A stretch of 64,000 nucleotides of DNA, taken from contig OZ243931.1 in the NCBI GenBank assembly GCA_965214055.1, forward strand, positions 1,674,001-1,738,000, read 5' to 3'. The stretch is from WTGA01 sp965214055. Its GTDB lineage: Bacteria; Pseudomonadota; Gammaproteobacteria; Arenicellales; Poriferihabitantaceae. The notes below the pieces were generated by a model, which searched no databases, was not told the DNA's origin, and was given only the letters and a program-made list of their open reading frames with translations. The translations under genes and the position numbers were made by a program. Numbering within the stretch: position 1 is the first letter of the stretch; each line of letters starts with the position of its first letter. Shown here piece after piece: positions 52,083 to 60,764 of this stretch.

Positions 52083-53213
52083 CTAAAAGTTCCGCTTGAT
52101 GGATTGCCTGGAATGGTGGTGTTCAAAAGCCAGCTGGATCAGGCGGTTAATGAGTTCGGCGTAGGGAACGCCACTGGCGGCCCATAATTTCGGATACATG
52201 CTGATGGGAGTGAACCCGGGGAGGGTATTGACTTCGTTCAGTGTAATGGCCCCGGTTTCCCGGTGCACAAAGAAATCGACGCGTGCCAGCCCATTGCCGT
52301 CGATGGCCTTGAAGGCCGCGATGGCCAGCGACTGGACGCGTTCCGTGGTGGGTCCATCCAGCGGGGCGGGGATGACCAGTTGGGATTTGTCATCCAGATA
52401 CTTGGTTTCGTAGTTGTAGAATTCAGCACCTGGGATGATCTCTCCGAGTATGGAAGCTTCGGGCCGATGGTTACCCAGCACCGAACATTCAATTTCCAGG
52501 CAGTTTTCCATGGATTCTTCCATGACAATCTTGTTGTCGAATTCGAAAGCTGTCTGAATGGCCCGGACCAGCTCACCCCGGTTTTTCGCCTTGCTGATGC
52601 CGACGCTGGAACCGAGATTGGCGGGTTTTACGAAGACGGGATACCCCAGCGAGTCTTCGGTTTTGGACAGGGCCAGATCCCGGTTTTCCTTCCAGTCAAA
52701 AATGGTGAGAACGTCATACCCGGCCTGGGGAATTCCGTTTGCCTCGAAGACTTTTTTCGACAGGGCCTTGTCCATGGCCAGGGCGGATGCGGCAACGCCG
52801 CACCCGACATAGGGAATCCCCGCCATTTCCAGGACGCCCTGGAGGGTGCCATCCTCCCCGAATGTACCGTGCAGTACCGGGAAAATGATATCCAGTGCAG
52901 GGATGGCCGGACGGTTCCGTTCTGCCGGATCGTCTCCTTTGCCCGGTCCGGTCAGGTTTCCCTGGTGGTGGAGTGCCATGGAGACGGCGGTGGAGGCAAC
53001 CATGTTCCCGGCAAAGGGTTCCACCGCACCGGAATGCGTGATTTTTTCGAGATCGTCAGAAAGGTGCCATCGACCGTTCTTGTCGATACCGATGAGGTGT
53101 ACATCGTATTGGTTTCGGTCGATGGCCTTGAGTATGGAACTTGCCGACCGGACGGATACCTCGTGTTCGCAGGAGCGGCCGCCGAACAGGATGCCGAGAC
53201 TGGGTTTTTTCAT
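52083..53213 (-). CDS. ddl: D-alanine--D-alanine ligase
   Basis: 376 residues with ILFGGRSCEHEVS at the start, HGTFGEDGTLQG, the ATP-grasp core GYPVFVKPANLGSSVGIS and LNEVNTLPGFTPISMYPKLW at the end. It makes the D-Ala-D-Ala dipeptide for peptidoglycan in the cytosol. Length is that of the longer DdlA type. It stands between amine genes and nuo, not in a division cluster. Confidence 0.95.
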   Translation of the reverse strand: MKKPSLGILFGGRSCEHEVSVRSASSILKAIDRNQYDVHLIGIDKNGRWHLSDDLEKITHSGAVEPFAGNMVASTAVSMALHHQGNLTGPGKGDDPAERNRPAIPALDIIFPVLHGTFGEDGTLQGVLEMAGIPYVGCGVAASALAMDKALSKKVFEANGIPQAGYDVLTIFDWKENRDLALSKTEDSLGYPVFVKPANLGSSVGISKAKNRGELVRAIQTAFEFDNKIVMEESMENCLEIECSVLGNHRPEASILGEIIPGAEFYNYETKYLDDKSQLVIPAPLDGPTTERVQSLAIAAFKAIDGNGLARVDFFVHRETGAITLNEVNTLPGFTPISMYPKLWAASGVPYAELINRLIQLAFEHHHSRQSIKRNF

Positions 53214-53287
53214 CTGGTTATGTGCACGCTACGGCATGGGGTGGTTTTCATGACAATCCGGGGTGTGGTCCCGACCCATTGCCATGA

Positions 53288-54739
53288 TCAATAGACAAAC
53301 CGGGAAATGGCCTGGTTGCACAGGCTGATCAGATTTCCGATCCAGGGTAAAATGGCGACAATAAGGAGGACGTTTACGGCCAGCACGTATTTGTTGTCCG
53401 TGGCGCCGTGAATCGCCGTGTCCGTTTCCGGCGGATCGAAATAAACCAGTTTGATGATGCGCAAATAATAGTAGGCACCGATCACCGCGAGAATGACCGC
53501 GACCACCGCGACCCAGGTCAGGCCGGCCCCCACCAGTGCCTGGATCACGGACAGCTTGGCGAAAAATCCGGCCGTGGGAGGGACACCCGCCATGGAAAAC
53601 ATCAGCACCAGCACCATCAGCGCGATCCCCGGATTTCGCCGACCCAGTCCTTTCAGGTCACTTAGCCGGTCTGATTCAAAATCCTTGCCGGACAGGTACA
53701 GGATCAACCCAAAGGCTGCACAGCTCATCGTCGCGTAAACCAGGACATAAAACAGCGATGCGCTGTAACCGGCTGCGGTGCCGCTGAGTATGCCAAAGAG
53801 GAAAAAACCCATGTGGGAAATGGTGGAGTAGGCAAGCAGTCGCTTCAGGTTCTTCTGTGCGATGGCGATGATATTGCCCACCGCCACGGAAAGAAGTGCG
53901 AGAATAATCAGCATGTCCTGCCACAGCCCGTGCAGGTCCTCCAGTCCGCCGATGAGCAGCCTCAAAACCATGACAAACGCCGCGATCTTGGGTGCTGCAC
54001 CGATAAACGCAGTGGTGGAGGTGGGAGCTCCGTGGTACACATCCGGCACCCACATGTGAAAGGGCACGGCCCCGAGCTTGAACGCCAGGGCCACCACCAC
54101 GAACACAACAGCGAGAGCGAGGGACAGGTCATTGGGTCCAACCCCTGCGAGCCGGGCGCCAATGTCCGGCAGCGACAGGGAACCGGTCAGACCGTACAAC
54201 AGCGACATGCCGTACAGGAGGATGCTGGATGCCAGGGCACCCAGTACAAAATATTTCATTGCGGACTCCACCGCCAGCTGGTCATCCCGGTAAAATGCAA
54301 TCATGGCATACAGGCACAGGGACATCAGTTCCAGCCCCAGGTACAGGGTTAGCAGGTGGTTGGCCGAACTCATGACCATCATTCCGCACACCGCAAACAG
54401 ACCCAGCACATAGTATTCGTTTTTGAACAGGCCTCTTTGCTGGTTGTATTCCCGGCTGTAAATGAAAACCACGGCGGACAGGAGGCAGATAGCGATCTTG
54501 CACAGGTCCGACATCGGGTCATCCACGAACAGGCCATTGAATGCAACCGCGGATTCAGTGGAAAAATCCATCACCACCAGAAACGCCGTGGAAACCAGCG
54601 TTGTCACACTGAGCCAGTAACAGAGGTAATGGCTTCTCCTCTCGTCAGCAAACAGTCCGAGGACAAGAATGACCGATGCCATGGCAGCAAGGAACAGATC
54701 GGGAACCGCCAGCGCTGTTTGTAGGGTGTGCAGATTCAT
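53288..54739 (-). CDS. nuoN: NADH-quinone oxidoreductase subunit N
   Basis: 483 residues, about 14 membrane helices, with the antiporter-like core (FVLGALASSILLYGMSLLYG, KLGAVPFHMWVPDVYHGAPT). The proton-pumping Lys/Glu residues sit in helices as expected. It is the distal gene of the nuo run, 7 bases after nuoM, and one of three antiporter-type subunits of the complex I membrane arm. Confidence 0.97.
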   Translation of the reverse strand: MNLHTLQTALAVPDLFLAAMASVILVLGLFADERRSHYLCYWLSVTTLVSTAFLVVMDFSTESAVAFNGLFVDDPMSDLCKIAICLLSAVVFIYSREYNQQRGLFKNEYYVLGLFAVCGMMVMSSANHLLTLYLGLELMSLCLYAMIAFYRDDQLAVESAMKYFVLGALASSILLYGMSLLYGLTGSLSLPDIGARLAGVGPNDLSLALAVVFVVVALAFKLGAVPFHMWVPDVYHGAPTSTTAFIGAAPKIAAFVMVLRLLIGGLEDLHGLWQDMLIILALLSVAVGNIIAIAQKNLKRLLAYSTISHMGFFLFGILSGTAAGYSASLFYVLVYATMSCAAFGLILYLSGKDFESDRLSDLKGLGRRNPGIALMVLVLMFSMAGVPPTAGFFAKLSVIQALVGAGLTWVAVVAVILAVIGAYYYLRIIKLVYFDPPETDTAIHGATDNKYVLAVNVLLIVAILPWIGNLISLCNQAISRFVY

Positions 54740-54746
54740 GGCTTGG

Positions 54747-56240
54747 TTACCGGCAGGTCACGGGGCATTTGGACATGTCCACATGCTGTATCAGATTGTC
54801 TATGGAAGCGTGCATGACTTCAAGAAACGGGTTGGGCCACAGGCCCACCAGCAGGACCATCAGTGCCAGGATGGACAGCATCAGGATTTCCCGGCCATTC
54901 AGGTCATCCAGAGCGGCCACCGCATCGCTGGCCACCTTGCCGTAGACCACACGCTTGATCATCCACAAGGTGTACGCGGCACCGAAAACCAAAGTCAGCG
55001 CAGCCAGGATGGCAAACCAGGGATTGGCCTGGAATGCGCCGAGAATGACCAGGAACTCCCCGACAAAACCGGAGGTGCCGGGGAGGCCTGAATTGGCCAT
55101 GGCAAAGAGCACCATGAAGGCGGCAAAAACCGGCATGGGTGTGGCAATGCCACCATAGGTTTCGATTAAACGGGAATGCAGCCGGTCATACAGCACCCCG
55201 ACACACAGGAACAGGGCCCCGGATATGAATCCATGGGAAATCATTTGCATCATCGCCCCTTCGGCCCCCTGGGCATTGAAGACGAAAAGTCCCAGGGTGA
55301 CAAATCCCATATGGGAAATGGAGGAGTAGGCGATGAGCTTTTTCATGTCCTGCTGCACCAGGGCGACCAGGGCGATATACACCACAGCGATCAGGGAAAG
55401 TGCGATGACGAACCAGGCCAGTTCATGGCTGGCATCCGGGGTAATGGGCAGGCTGAAGCGGATAAATCCGTATCCCCCCATCTTCAACATGATGGCTGCC
55501 AGGATGACCGAGCCGCCGGTGGGGGCTTCGACATGGGCATCGGGCAACCAGGTGTGGACCGGAAACATGGGCACCTTGACGGCAAATGCACAGAAAAACG
55601 CCAGGAAAACCAGGATCTGGGGGGGCAGGGCGATGGGCAGTGCATGGTAGTCAAGAATACTGAAGCTGCCGCCGCTGACGTTGTAGAGATATAAAATCGC
55701 CACCAGCATCAACAATGACCCCAGCAGTGTGTACAGGAAAAACTTGATGGTGGCATAAATCCGGTTGGGTCCGCCCCAGATTCCGATAATCAGGAACATC
55801 GGAATCAGCATGGCTTCCCAGAAGACATAGAAGAGTACCGCGTCCAGGGAGGAGAACACCCCGATCATGATACCCTCCATGATGAGGAAGGCCGCCATGT
55901 ACTGGGCGACCCGGTCGGTAATCACCTGCCAGCCGGCAATGACCACCACCACGGTCAACAGCGTGGTCAACAGGACCAGCGGCATGGAAATGCCATCTAC
56001 TCCCAGGGTGTAGTGGATGTTGAACGCGCTGATCCACCGGTAATGCTCGGTAAACTGCATGGCCGGGGTAGCGGGATCAAATCCGGTATACAGCGGGATG
56101 CTGAGCAGGAAAATGGCCACCGAGAACCCCAGCGCCAGTTTGCGGGCCATGCCCGCTCTTTCGTCTCCCCCGGTGGCCAGTACCAGGATGCCGGCGATGA
56201 CGGGGGACCAGATAAGCAGACTGAGCAGATTACTTTCCAT
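54747..56240 (-). CDS. nuoM: NADH-quinone oxidoreductase subunit M
   Basis: 497 residues with HYTLGVDGISMPLVLLTT near the N-terminus, FFAVKVPMFPVHTWLPDAH-type FAVKVPMFPVHTWLPDAHVE and YSSISHMGFVTLGLF. All are diagnostic for the NuoM antiporter-like subunit, which pumps protons in the inner membrane. Forty bases separate it from nuoL. Confidence 0.97.
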   Translation of the reverse strand: MESNLLSLLIWSPVIAGILVLATGGDERAGMARKLALGFSVAIFLLSIPLYTGFDPATPAMQFTEHYRWISAFNIHYTLGVDGISMPLVLLTTLLTVVVVIAGWQVITDRVAQYMAAFLIMEGIMIGVFSSLDAVLFYVFWEAMLIPMFLIIGIWGGPNRIYATIKFFLYTLLGSLLMLVAILYLYNVSGGSFSILDYHALPIALPPQILVFLAFFCAFAVKVPMFPVHTWLPDAHVEAPTGGSVILAAIMLKMGGYGFIRFSLPITPDASHELAWFVIALSLIAVVYIALVALVQQDMKKLIAYSSISHMGFVTLGLFVFNAQGAEGAMMQMISHGFISGALFLCVGVLYDRLHSRLIETYGGIATPMPVFAAFMVLFAMANSGLPGTSGFVGEFLVILGAFQANPWFAILAALTLVFGAAYTLWMIKRVVYGKVASDAVAALDDLNGREILMLSILALMVLLVGLWPNPFLEVMHASIDNLIQHVDMSKCPVTCR

Positions 56241-56280
56241 TACTCACTGTAGGGGGGTTGCGTACGGTGGTTTTTCCGGG

Positions 56281-58242
56281 TCAAAGCCATACAAAAAACA
56301 GGATCAGCAGGAACAATCCGATGATCATTGCAAAGGCGTAGTGATAGGTAAGACCGGTCTGGACCTGTCGCAAAACGGTGGAAAAGGTTCCGATGCTGTT
56401 GGCGGTCCCGTTGATCAGGGCCCCGTCAATCAGCCCGGCATCCGCGTTCTTGTACAGTCCCTTCCCCAGTAAAACGGTGGTCCGGGCGAAGACCGTTTGA
56501 TAAAAAACGTCGAAGCCGTATTTATTGTCGAGGATGCGGTACAGTGGCCGAAAGGTTCGGGCGATTTCCCCGGGCAACCCGGTATTTTTGCAGTAGCAGT
56601 ACCAGGCGAAGACAATGCCCGCCACCGCCAGCCAGAAAGGAGGGGTGATGGCCCCATGGGCGATGGCGGAGAAGATCAGGGCGATGCCGGTTTTCCCCTG
56701 GTAGCCCGCCGCCAGTTCCCCGGTGACATCATGCTGGTCCAGGACGAAGATCGAACCGCCAAAGAACTCACCGTTCAGTACCGTACCAAAAAACCAGAAC
56801 CCCGCAATGATGGAAGGCACCGCCAGGCAGACCAGGGGCCCGGTGACGACACCGGGAGATTCATGAATGTGGCGTTTGACATGTTCCGCTGAGCGGCTTT
56901 TGCCGTGAAAGGTCATGAACAGCAACCGGAATGAATAAAAAGCGGTGACAAACACGCCGATGAGCACCGCGTAGTACGCATATTGTGCTCCAACGGCCTC
57001 GCTGTGGCGGATGGCCTCAATAATGGCATCCTTGGAGAAAAAGCCTGCAAAGGGAGGGATTCCGGCCAGAGCCAGCGAACCGATGAGGCAGGTCAGGTAG
57101 GTGATTGGCATGATGGTCCGAAGACCCCCCATTTTGCGCATGTCCTGTTCATGGTGAAGCCCGATAATCACGGAACCTGCTCCCAGAAACAGCAGGGCCT
57201 TGAAGAAAGCATGGGTTCCCAGGTGAAAAATCGCAATCTCGTATGCGGACGCACCGAGGGCGGCGGTCATGTAGCCGAGTTGGGAAAGGGTGGAATAGGC
57301 TACCACCCGCTTGATGTCATTTTGAACCAGTCCGACCAGGGCCATGAAGATCGCCGTGGTGGCGCCGATAATGAGCACCACCGACAGGGCAGTTTCCGAA
57401 AATTCAAAAATCGGCGACATTCTTGCCACCATGAATATCCCGGCGGTCACCATGGTGGCGGCATGGATCAGGGCGGAAATCGGGGTCGGGCCTTCCATGG
57501 AGTCCGGTAGCCAGACATGCAGGGGGACCTGTGCGGATTTCCCCATGGCCCCTACAAACAGCAGCAGGCAGATCACGGTCAACCAGCTCCATTCCCCGAA
57601 GGGGGACATCACCGTCGCGGTCCTTGCCGACTCGGCATGGCTGAACACATCCGCGTAATCCAGGGACCCGAACAGGTACAGGACCGCCGCAATGCCGAGC
57701 AGGAAACCAAAGTCCCCGATTCGGTTCACCAGGAACGCCTTCATGTTGGCGAAAATCGCGGTCTCCCGTTCAAACCAGAAACCGATCAACAGGTAGGACA
57801 TCAGCCCCACCGCTTCCCAGCCGAAAAACAGCTGCAGAAAATTGTTGGACATGACCAGCATCAGCATGGAGAAGGTGAACAGCGAGATGTAACAGAAAAA
57901 GCGCTGATAGCCGGGGTCTTGTGCCATGTAGCCAATGGTGTATACATGCACCATCAGGGACACGAATGTCACGATGACCATCATGGTGGCACTGAGCTGG
58001 TCAATGAGAAATCCGACCTGGAACGGGATGCCGCCGCTGATGCCCCAGGTGTATACGGTGACATTGGCCAGGTTTCCGTTGCGCACATCCGCATAGACCC
58101 ACAGGGACAGGGCGAAGGCAATGGCCACGCCGGCGATGGTAACGGTGTGTGCTCCCCTTCGTCCGATCACCTTGCCGAACAGGCCGGCGATGACGGACAC
58201 GGCCAGGCAGGTCAGGGGAATGGCGAGATAGATATTGTTCAT
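56281..58242 (-). CDS. nuoL: NADH-quinone oxidoreductase subunit L
   Basis: 653 residues with FLIDQLSATMMVIVTFVS, GWEAVGLMSYLLIGFW, KSAQVPLHVWLPDSMEGPTP and the long C-terminal lateral helix region. It is the terminal proton channel of complex I. The length is slightly above E. coli NuoL (613). It begins 8 bases after nuoK. Confidence 0.97.
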   Translation of the reverse strand: MNNIYLAIPLTCLAVSVIAGLFGKVIGRRGAHTVTIAGVAIAFALSLWVYADVRNGNLANVTVYTWGISGGIPFQVGFLIDQLSATMMVIVTFVSLMVHVYTIGYMAQDPGYQRFFCYISLFTFSMLMLVMSNNFLQLFFGWEAVGLMSYLLIGFWFERETAIFANMKAFLVNRIGDFGFLLGIAAVLYLFGSLDYADVFSHAESARTATVMSPFGEWSWLTVICLLLFVGAMGKSAQVPLHVWLPDSMEGPTPISALIHAATMVTAGIFMVARMSPIFEFSETALSVVLIIGATTAIFMALVGLVQNDIKRVVAYSTLSQLGYMTAALGASAYEIAIFHLGTHAFFKALLFLGAGSVIIGLHHEQDMRKMGGLRTIMPITYLTCLIGSLALAGIPPFAGFFSKDAIIEAIRHSEAVGAQYAYYAVLIGVFVTAFYSFRLLFMTFHGKSRSAEHVKRHIHESPGVVTGPLVCLAVPSIIAGFWFFGTVLNGEFFGGSIFVLDQHDVTGELAAGYQGKTGIALIFSAIAHGAITPPFWLAVAGIVFAWYCYCKNTGLPGEIARTFRPLYRILDNKYGFDVFYQTVFARTTVLLGKGLYKNADAGLIDGALINGTANSIGTFSTVLRQVQTGLTYHYAFAMIIGLFLLILFFVWL

Positions 58243-58250
58243 CTCCGGTG

Positions 58251-58556
58251 TTACCCCTTGAGAGAATCCAGTTCGTCGACATTGATCGTCCGTCGGCTGC
58301 GGAACAGGACAATGAGGATGGCCAGGCCAATGGCCGCCTCGGCAGCCGCAACCGTGAGGATGAAGAATACAAAAATCTGCCCGGCGATGTCCTGCAGGAA
58401 GTGTGAAAACGCCACAAAATTGATGTTCACCGCAAGCAGCAGCAGTTCAATGGACATCAACAGGATCACGACATTCTTGCGGTTCAGGAAAATCCCCACC
58501 ACGCTGATGGCAAACAGGATGGCACCGAGAATGAGGTAGTGGGAAAGCGGGATCAC
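58251..58556 (-). CDS. nuoK: NADH-quinone oxidoreductase subunit K
   Basis: 101 residues, three membrane helices, with LLMSIELLLLAVNINFVAFS carrying the conserved membrane Glu and FFILTVAAAEAAIGLAILI the second. The ATG overlaps the nuoJ stop by 4 bases. Part of the proton path near the quinone arm. Confidence 0.97.
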   Translation of the reverse strand: MIPLSHYLILGAILFAISVVGIFLNRKNVVILLMSIELLLLAVNINFVAFSHFLQDIAGQIFVFFILTVAAAEAAIGLAILIVLFRSRRTINVDELDSLKG

Positions 58557-59176
58557 GATTCCGCTCCCTCGCTGCCTGCGGGTTTTTCCGATTTCATCGG
58601 TACGATTCGCAGGCGGTCCTCACGACGGACCTGGACCTGCTTTCCCGGGGTATTGTATTTGGTGTTCGGCCGTTTTCGCATGGTCAATGCGATGGCCGCA
58701 ATGATGGCCACCAGCAATATGAATGCGGCGATCTCGAAGGCATAGACGTACTGCGTGTAAAGCTGTTCTCCCAGGGCCTTGCTGTTGCTGTAATCCACAC
58801 CATGGGCCGGCGGGTTGTGGAACCTGTCCGAACCAAAGGAGCCGTACAGGACCAGGGCAATCTCAATGACCAGCAGCACCGCGATGAGGCTGCCCAGGGG
58901 CAGGTACCGGGTAAAACCGGCCTGTAACCGGGCAAGATCAATGTCCAGCATCATGACCACAAACAGGAACAGCACCATGACGGCCCCGACATAGACCAGC
59001 ACCAGGACAATGGCCAGGAATTCGGCCTCCAGGGTGATCCAGATACAGGCGGCGCTGAAAAAGGCCAGTACCAGGAACAGGGCCGATTTCACCGGATTGC
59101 GGATGGTCACCACCATGGCGGCGGCAAAAACCAGCACGGTGCTGAAGGTATAGAAGGCGAGTTGCAGGACGCTCAT
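58553..59176 (-). CDS. nuoJ: NADH-quinone oxidoreductase subunit J
   Basis: 207 residues with five helices; NPVKSALFLVLAFFSAACIW and VYVGAVMVLFLFVVMMLDID are characteristic of NuoJ. A soluble tail of about 40 residues, rich in Lys, Arg and Glu, follows the last helix. Start and end overlap the neighbours by 4 bases. Confidence 0.97.
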   Translation of the reverse strand: MSVLQLAFYTFSTVLVFAAAMVVTIRNPVKSALFLVLAFFSAACIWITLEAEFLAIVLVLVYVGAVMVLFLFVVMMLDIDLARLQAGFTRYLPLGSLIAVLLVIEIALVLYGSFGSDRFHNPPAHGVDYSNSKALGEQLYTQYVYAFEIAAFILLVAIIAAIALTMRKRPNTKYNTPGKQVQVRREDRLRIVPMKSEKPAGSEGAES

Positions 59177-59664
59177 CGGTAGGCAGAATCCTGTTTTCGG
59201 GCGGCGGCAATTTCAGGCTCGTATTTGTCGCCAAGCTCAAGCAGTTGCTGCTTGTTGATGATCCGCTCGTGGTTTTCCTCCATATGGAACTCATGAATAT
59301 CGGTCATGACGATGGAATCCACCGGGCAGGCTTCTTCGCAAAATCCGCAGTACACGCACTTGAACAGGTCGATGTCATAGCGGGTGGTCCGGCGGGTTCC
59401 GTCTTCCCTTTCCTCGGAATCGATGGTAATGGCCAGGGCCGGGCACACCGCTTCGCACAGTTTACAGGCGATACAGCGCTCTTCTCCATTGGGATACCGC
59501 CGCAGGGCGTGCAGGCCGCGGAACCGGGGGGACTTGGGGGTTTTCTCTTCCGGATACATGATCGTGGTCTTTTTCCGGAACAGTTGCCGTCCCGTTACAC
59601 CGAGGCCCTTTCTCAGTTCCTTGAGCGTAAAGGTCTTGTAAAGCTGTCTAAAGTCTAAACCCAT
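59173..59664 (-). CDS. nuoI: NADH-quinone oxidoreductase subunit I
   Basis: 163 residues with two [4Fe-4S] motifs, CIACKLCEAVCP and CVYCGFCEEACP, which bind clusters N6a and N6b of the peripheral arm. The open frame continues to 59859, but the extra 65 residues are antisense to nuoH; the ATG at 59664 (MGLDFRQLYKTF) gives the usual size. Confidence 0.97.
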   Translation of the reverse strand: MGLDFRQLYKTFTLKELRKGLGVTGRQLFRKKTTIMYPEEKTPKSPRFRGLHALRRYPNGEERCIACKLCEAVCPALAITIDSEEREDGTRRTTRYDIDLFKCVYCGFCEEACPVDSIVMTDIHEFHMEENHERIINKQQLLELGDKYEPEIAAARKQDSAYR

Positions 59665-59714
59665 TTTTGAATACCTGTTGTGTGCGGCCTGTTGTGTGTG
59701 GCTGGACTCTCCAT

Positions 59715-60764
59715 TTACCCGAAGAAAAAGGAAAAGGGAGTATAGAATTTGCCGATGCCGATCACCACAATCCACACCAGGGTCACCGGGATCAGCACTT
59801 TCCATCCCAGCCGCATGATTTGATCGTATCGGTAACGGGGAAAGGTGGCACGGAACCACAGGAACAAAAACGCAACCGCCGCCGTTTTTGCCCCGAACCA
59901 GAACAGTCCCGGCAACCAGGTAAACGGGGCCAGTTCCACCGGGGGCAGCCAGCCGCCGAGGAACATCAGTACGGTGAGCGCCGCAATCAACAGCATATTG
60001 GCGTATTCGGCCAGGAAGAAAACTGCAAATCCCATGCCGGAATATTCCACGTGGAAGCCGGCGACGATTTCGGATTCCCCCTCGGCAACGTCAAAGGGGG
60101 CCCGGTTGGTTTCTGCAACCCCGGAGATGAAGTACACCACAAACAGGGGCAGCAATGGCAACCAGTACCATTCCCAGAATCCCCCGGACTGATGCAGCAC
60201 GATTTCCCGCAGATTGAGGCTGCCCGCCACCATCAATACGCCCACCAGTGCAAAGCCCATGGCGATTTCATAGGCCACGATCTGGGCCGCGGAGCGCATG
60301 GCCCCCAAAAAAGCGTATTTGGAGTTGGATGCCCAGCCGGCCACAATCACGCCGTATACCCCCATTGAGGTCAGGGCCAGCACATACAGCAGGCTGGCAT
60401 CAATGTCCGCCAGCACCAGGGTGTCGGAAAAGGGGATGACCGCCCAGGCGGCCAGTGCCGGGGCCAGGGACAGGACGGGGGCGATCAGGAACAGGTAGCG
60501 GTTGGATTTGCTCGGGATGATCAGTTCCTTCATCATCAGCTTCAGCGCATCGGCGATGGGCTGAAGCCACCCTTTCGGGCCCACCCGGTTGGGACCCACC
60601 CGGGTTTGCATATAGCCGATCACCTTGCGTTCGGCAAAGGTGAAGTACGCCACGCAGAGCATCAATGGCAGGACGATGAGCACGATCTTCAGCATGGTCC
60701 AGATGAAGTACTGCAGCGGCCCGGGTATCCAGCCGGTCAGGGAGAGGTAGTATTCGTGAATCAT
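59715..60764 (-). CDS. nuoH: NADH-quinone oxidoreductase subunit H
   Basis: 349 residues with ERKVIGYMQTRVGPNRVGP, MKELIIPSKSNRYLF, ETNRAPFDVAEGESEIVAGF and RYDQIMRLGWKVLIP, the loops that shape the quinone site at the arm junction. The ATG overlaps the nuoG stop by 4 bases. Confidence 0.98.
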   Translation of the reverse strand: MIHEYYLSLTGWIPGPLQYFIWTMLKIVLIVLPLMLCVAYFTFAERKVIGYMQTRVGPNRVGPKGWLQPIADALKLMMKELIIPSKSNRYLFLIAPVLSLAPALAAWAVIPFSDTLVLADIDASLLYVLALTSMGVYGVIVAGWASNSKYAFLGAMRSAAQIVAYEIAMGFALVGVLMVAGSLNLREIVLHQSGGFWEWYWLPLLPLFVVYFISGVAETNRAPFDVAEGESEIVAGFHVEYSGMGFAVFFLAEYANMLLIAALTVLMFLGGWLPPVELAPFTWLPGLFWFGAKTAAVAFLFLWFRATFPRYRYDQIMRLGWKVLIPVTLVWIVVIGIGKFYTPFSFFFG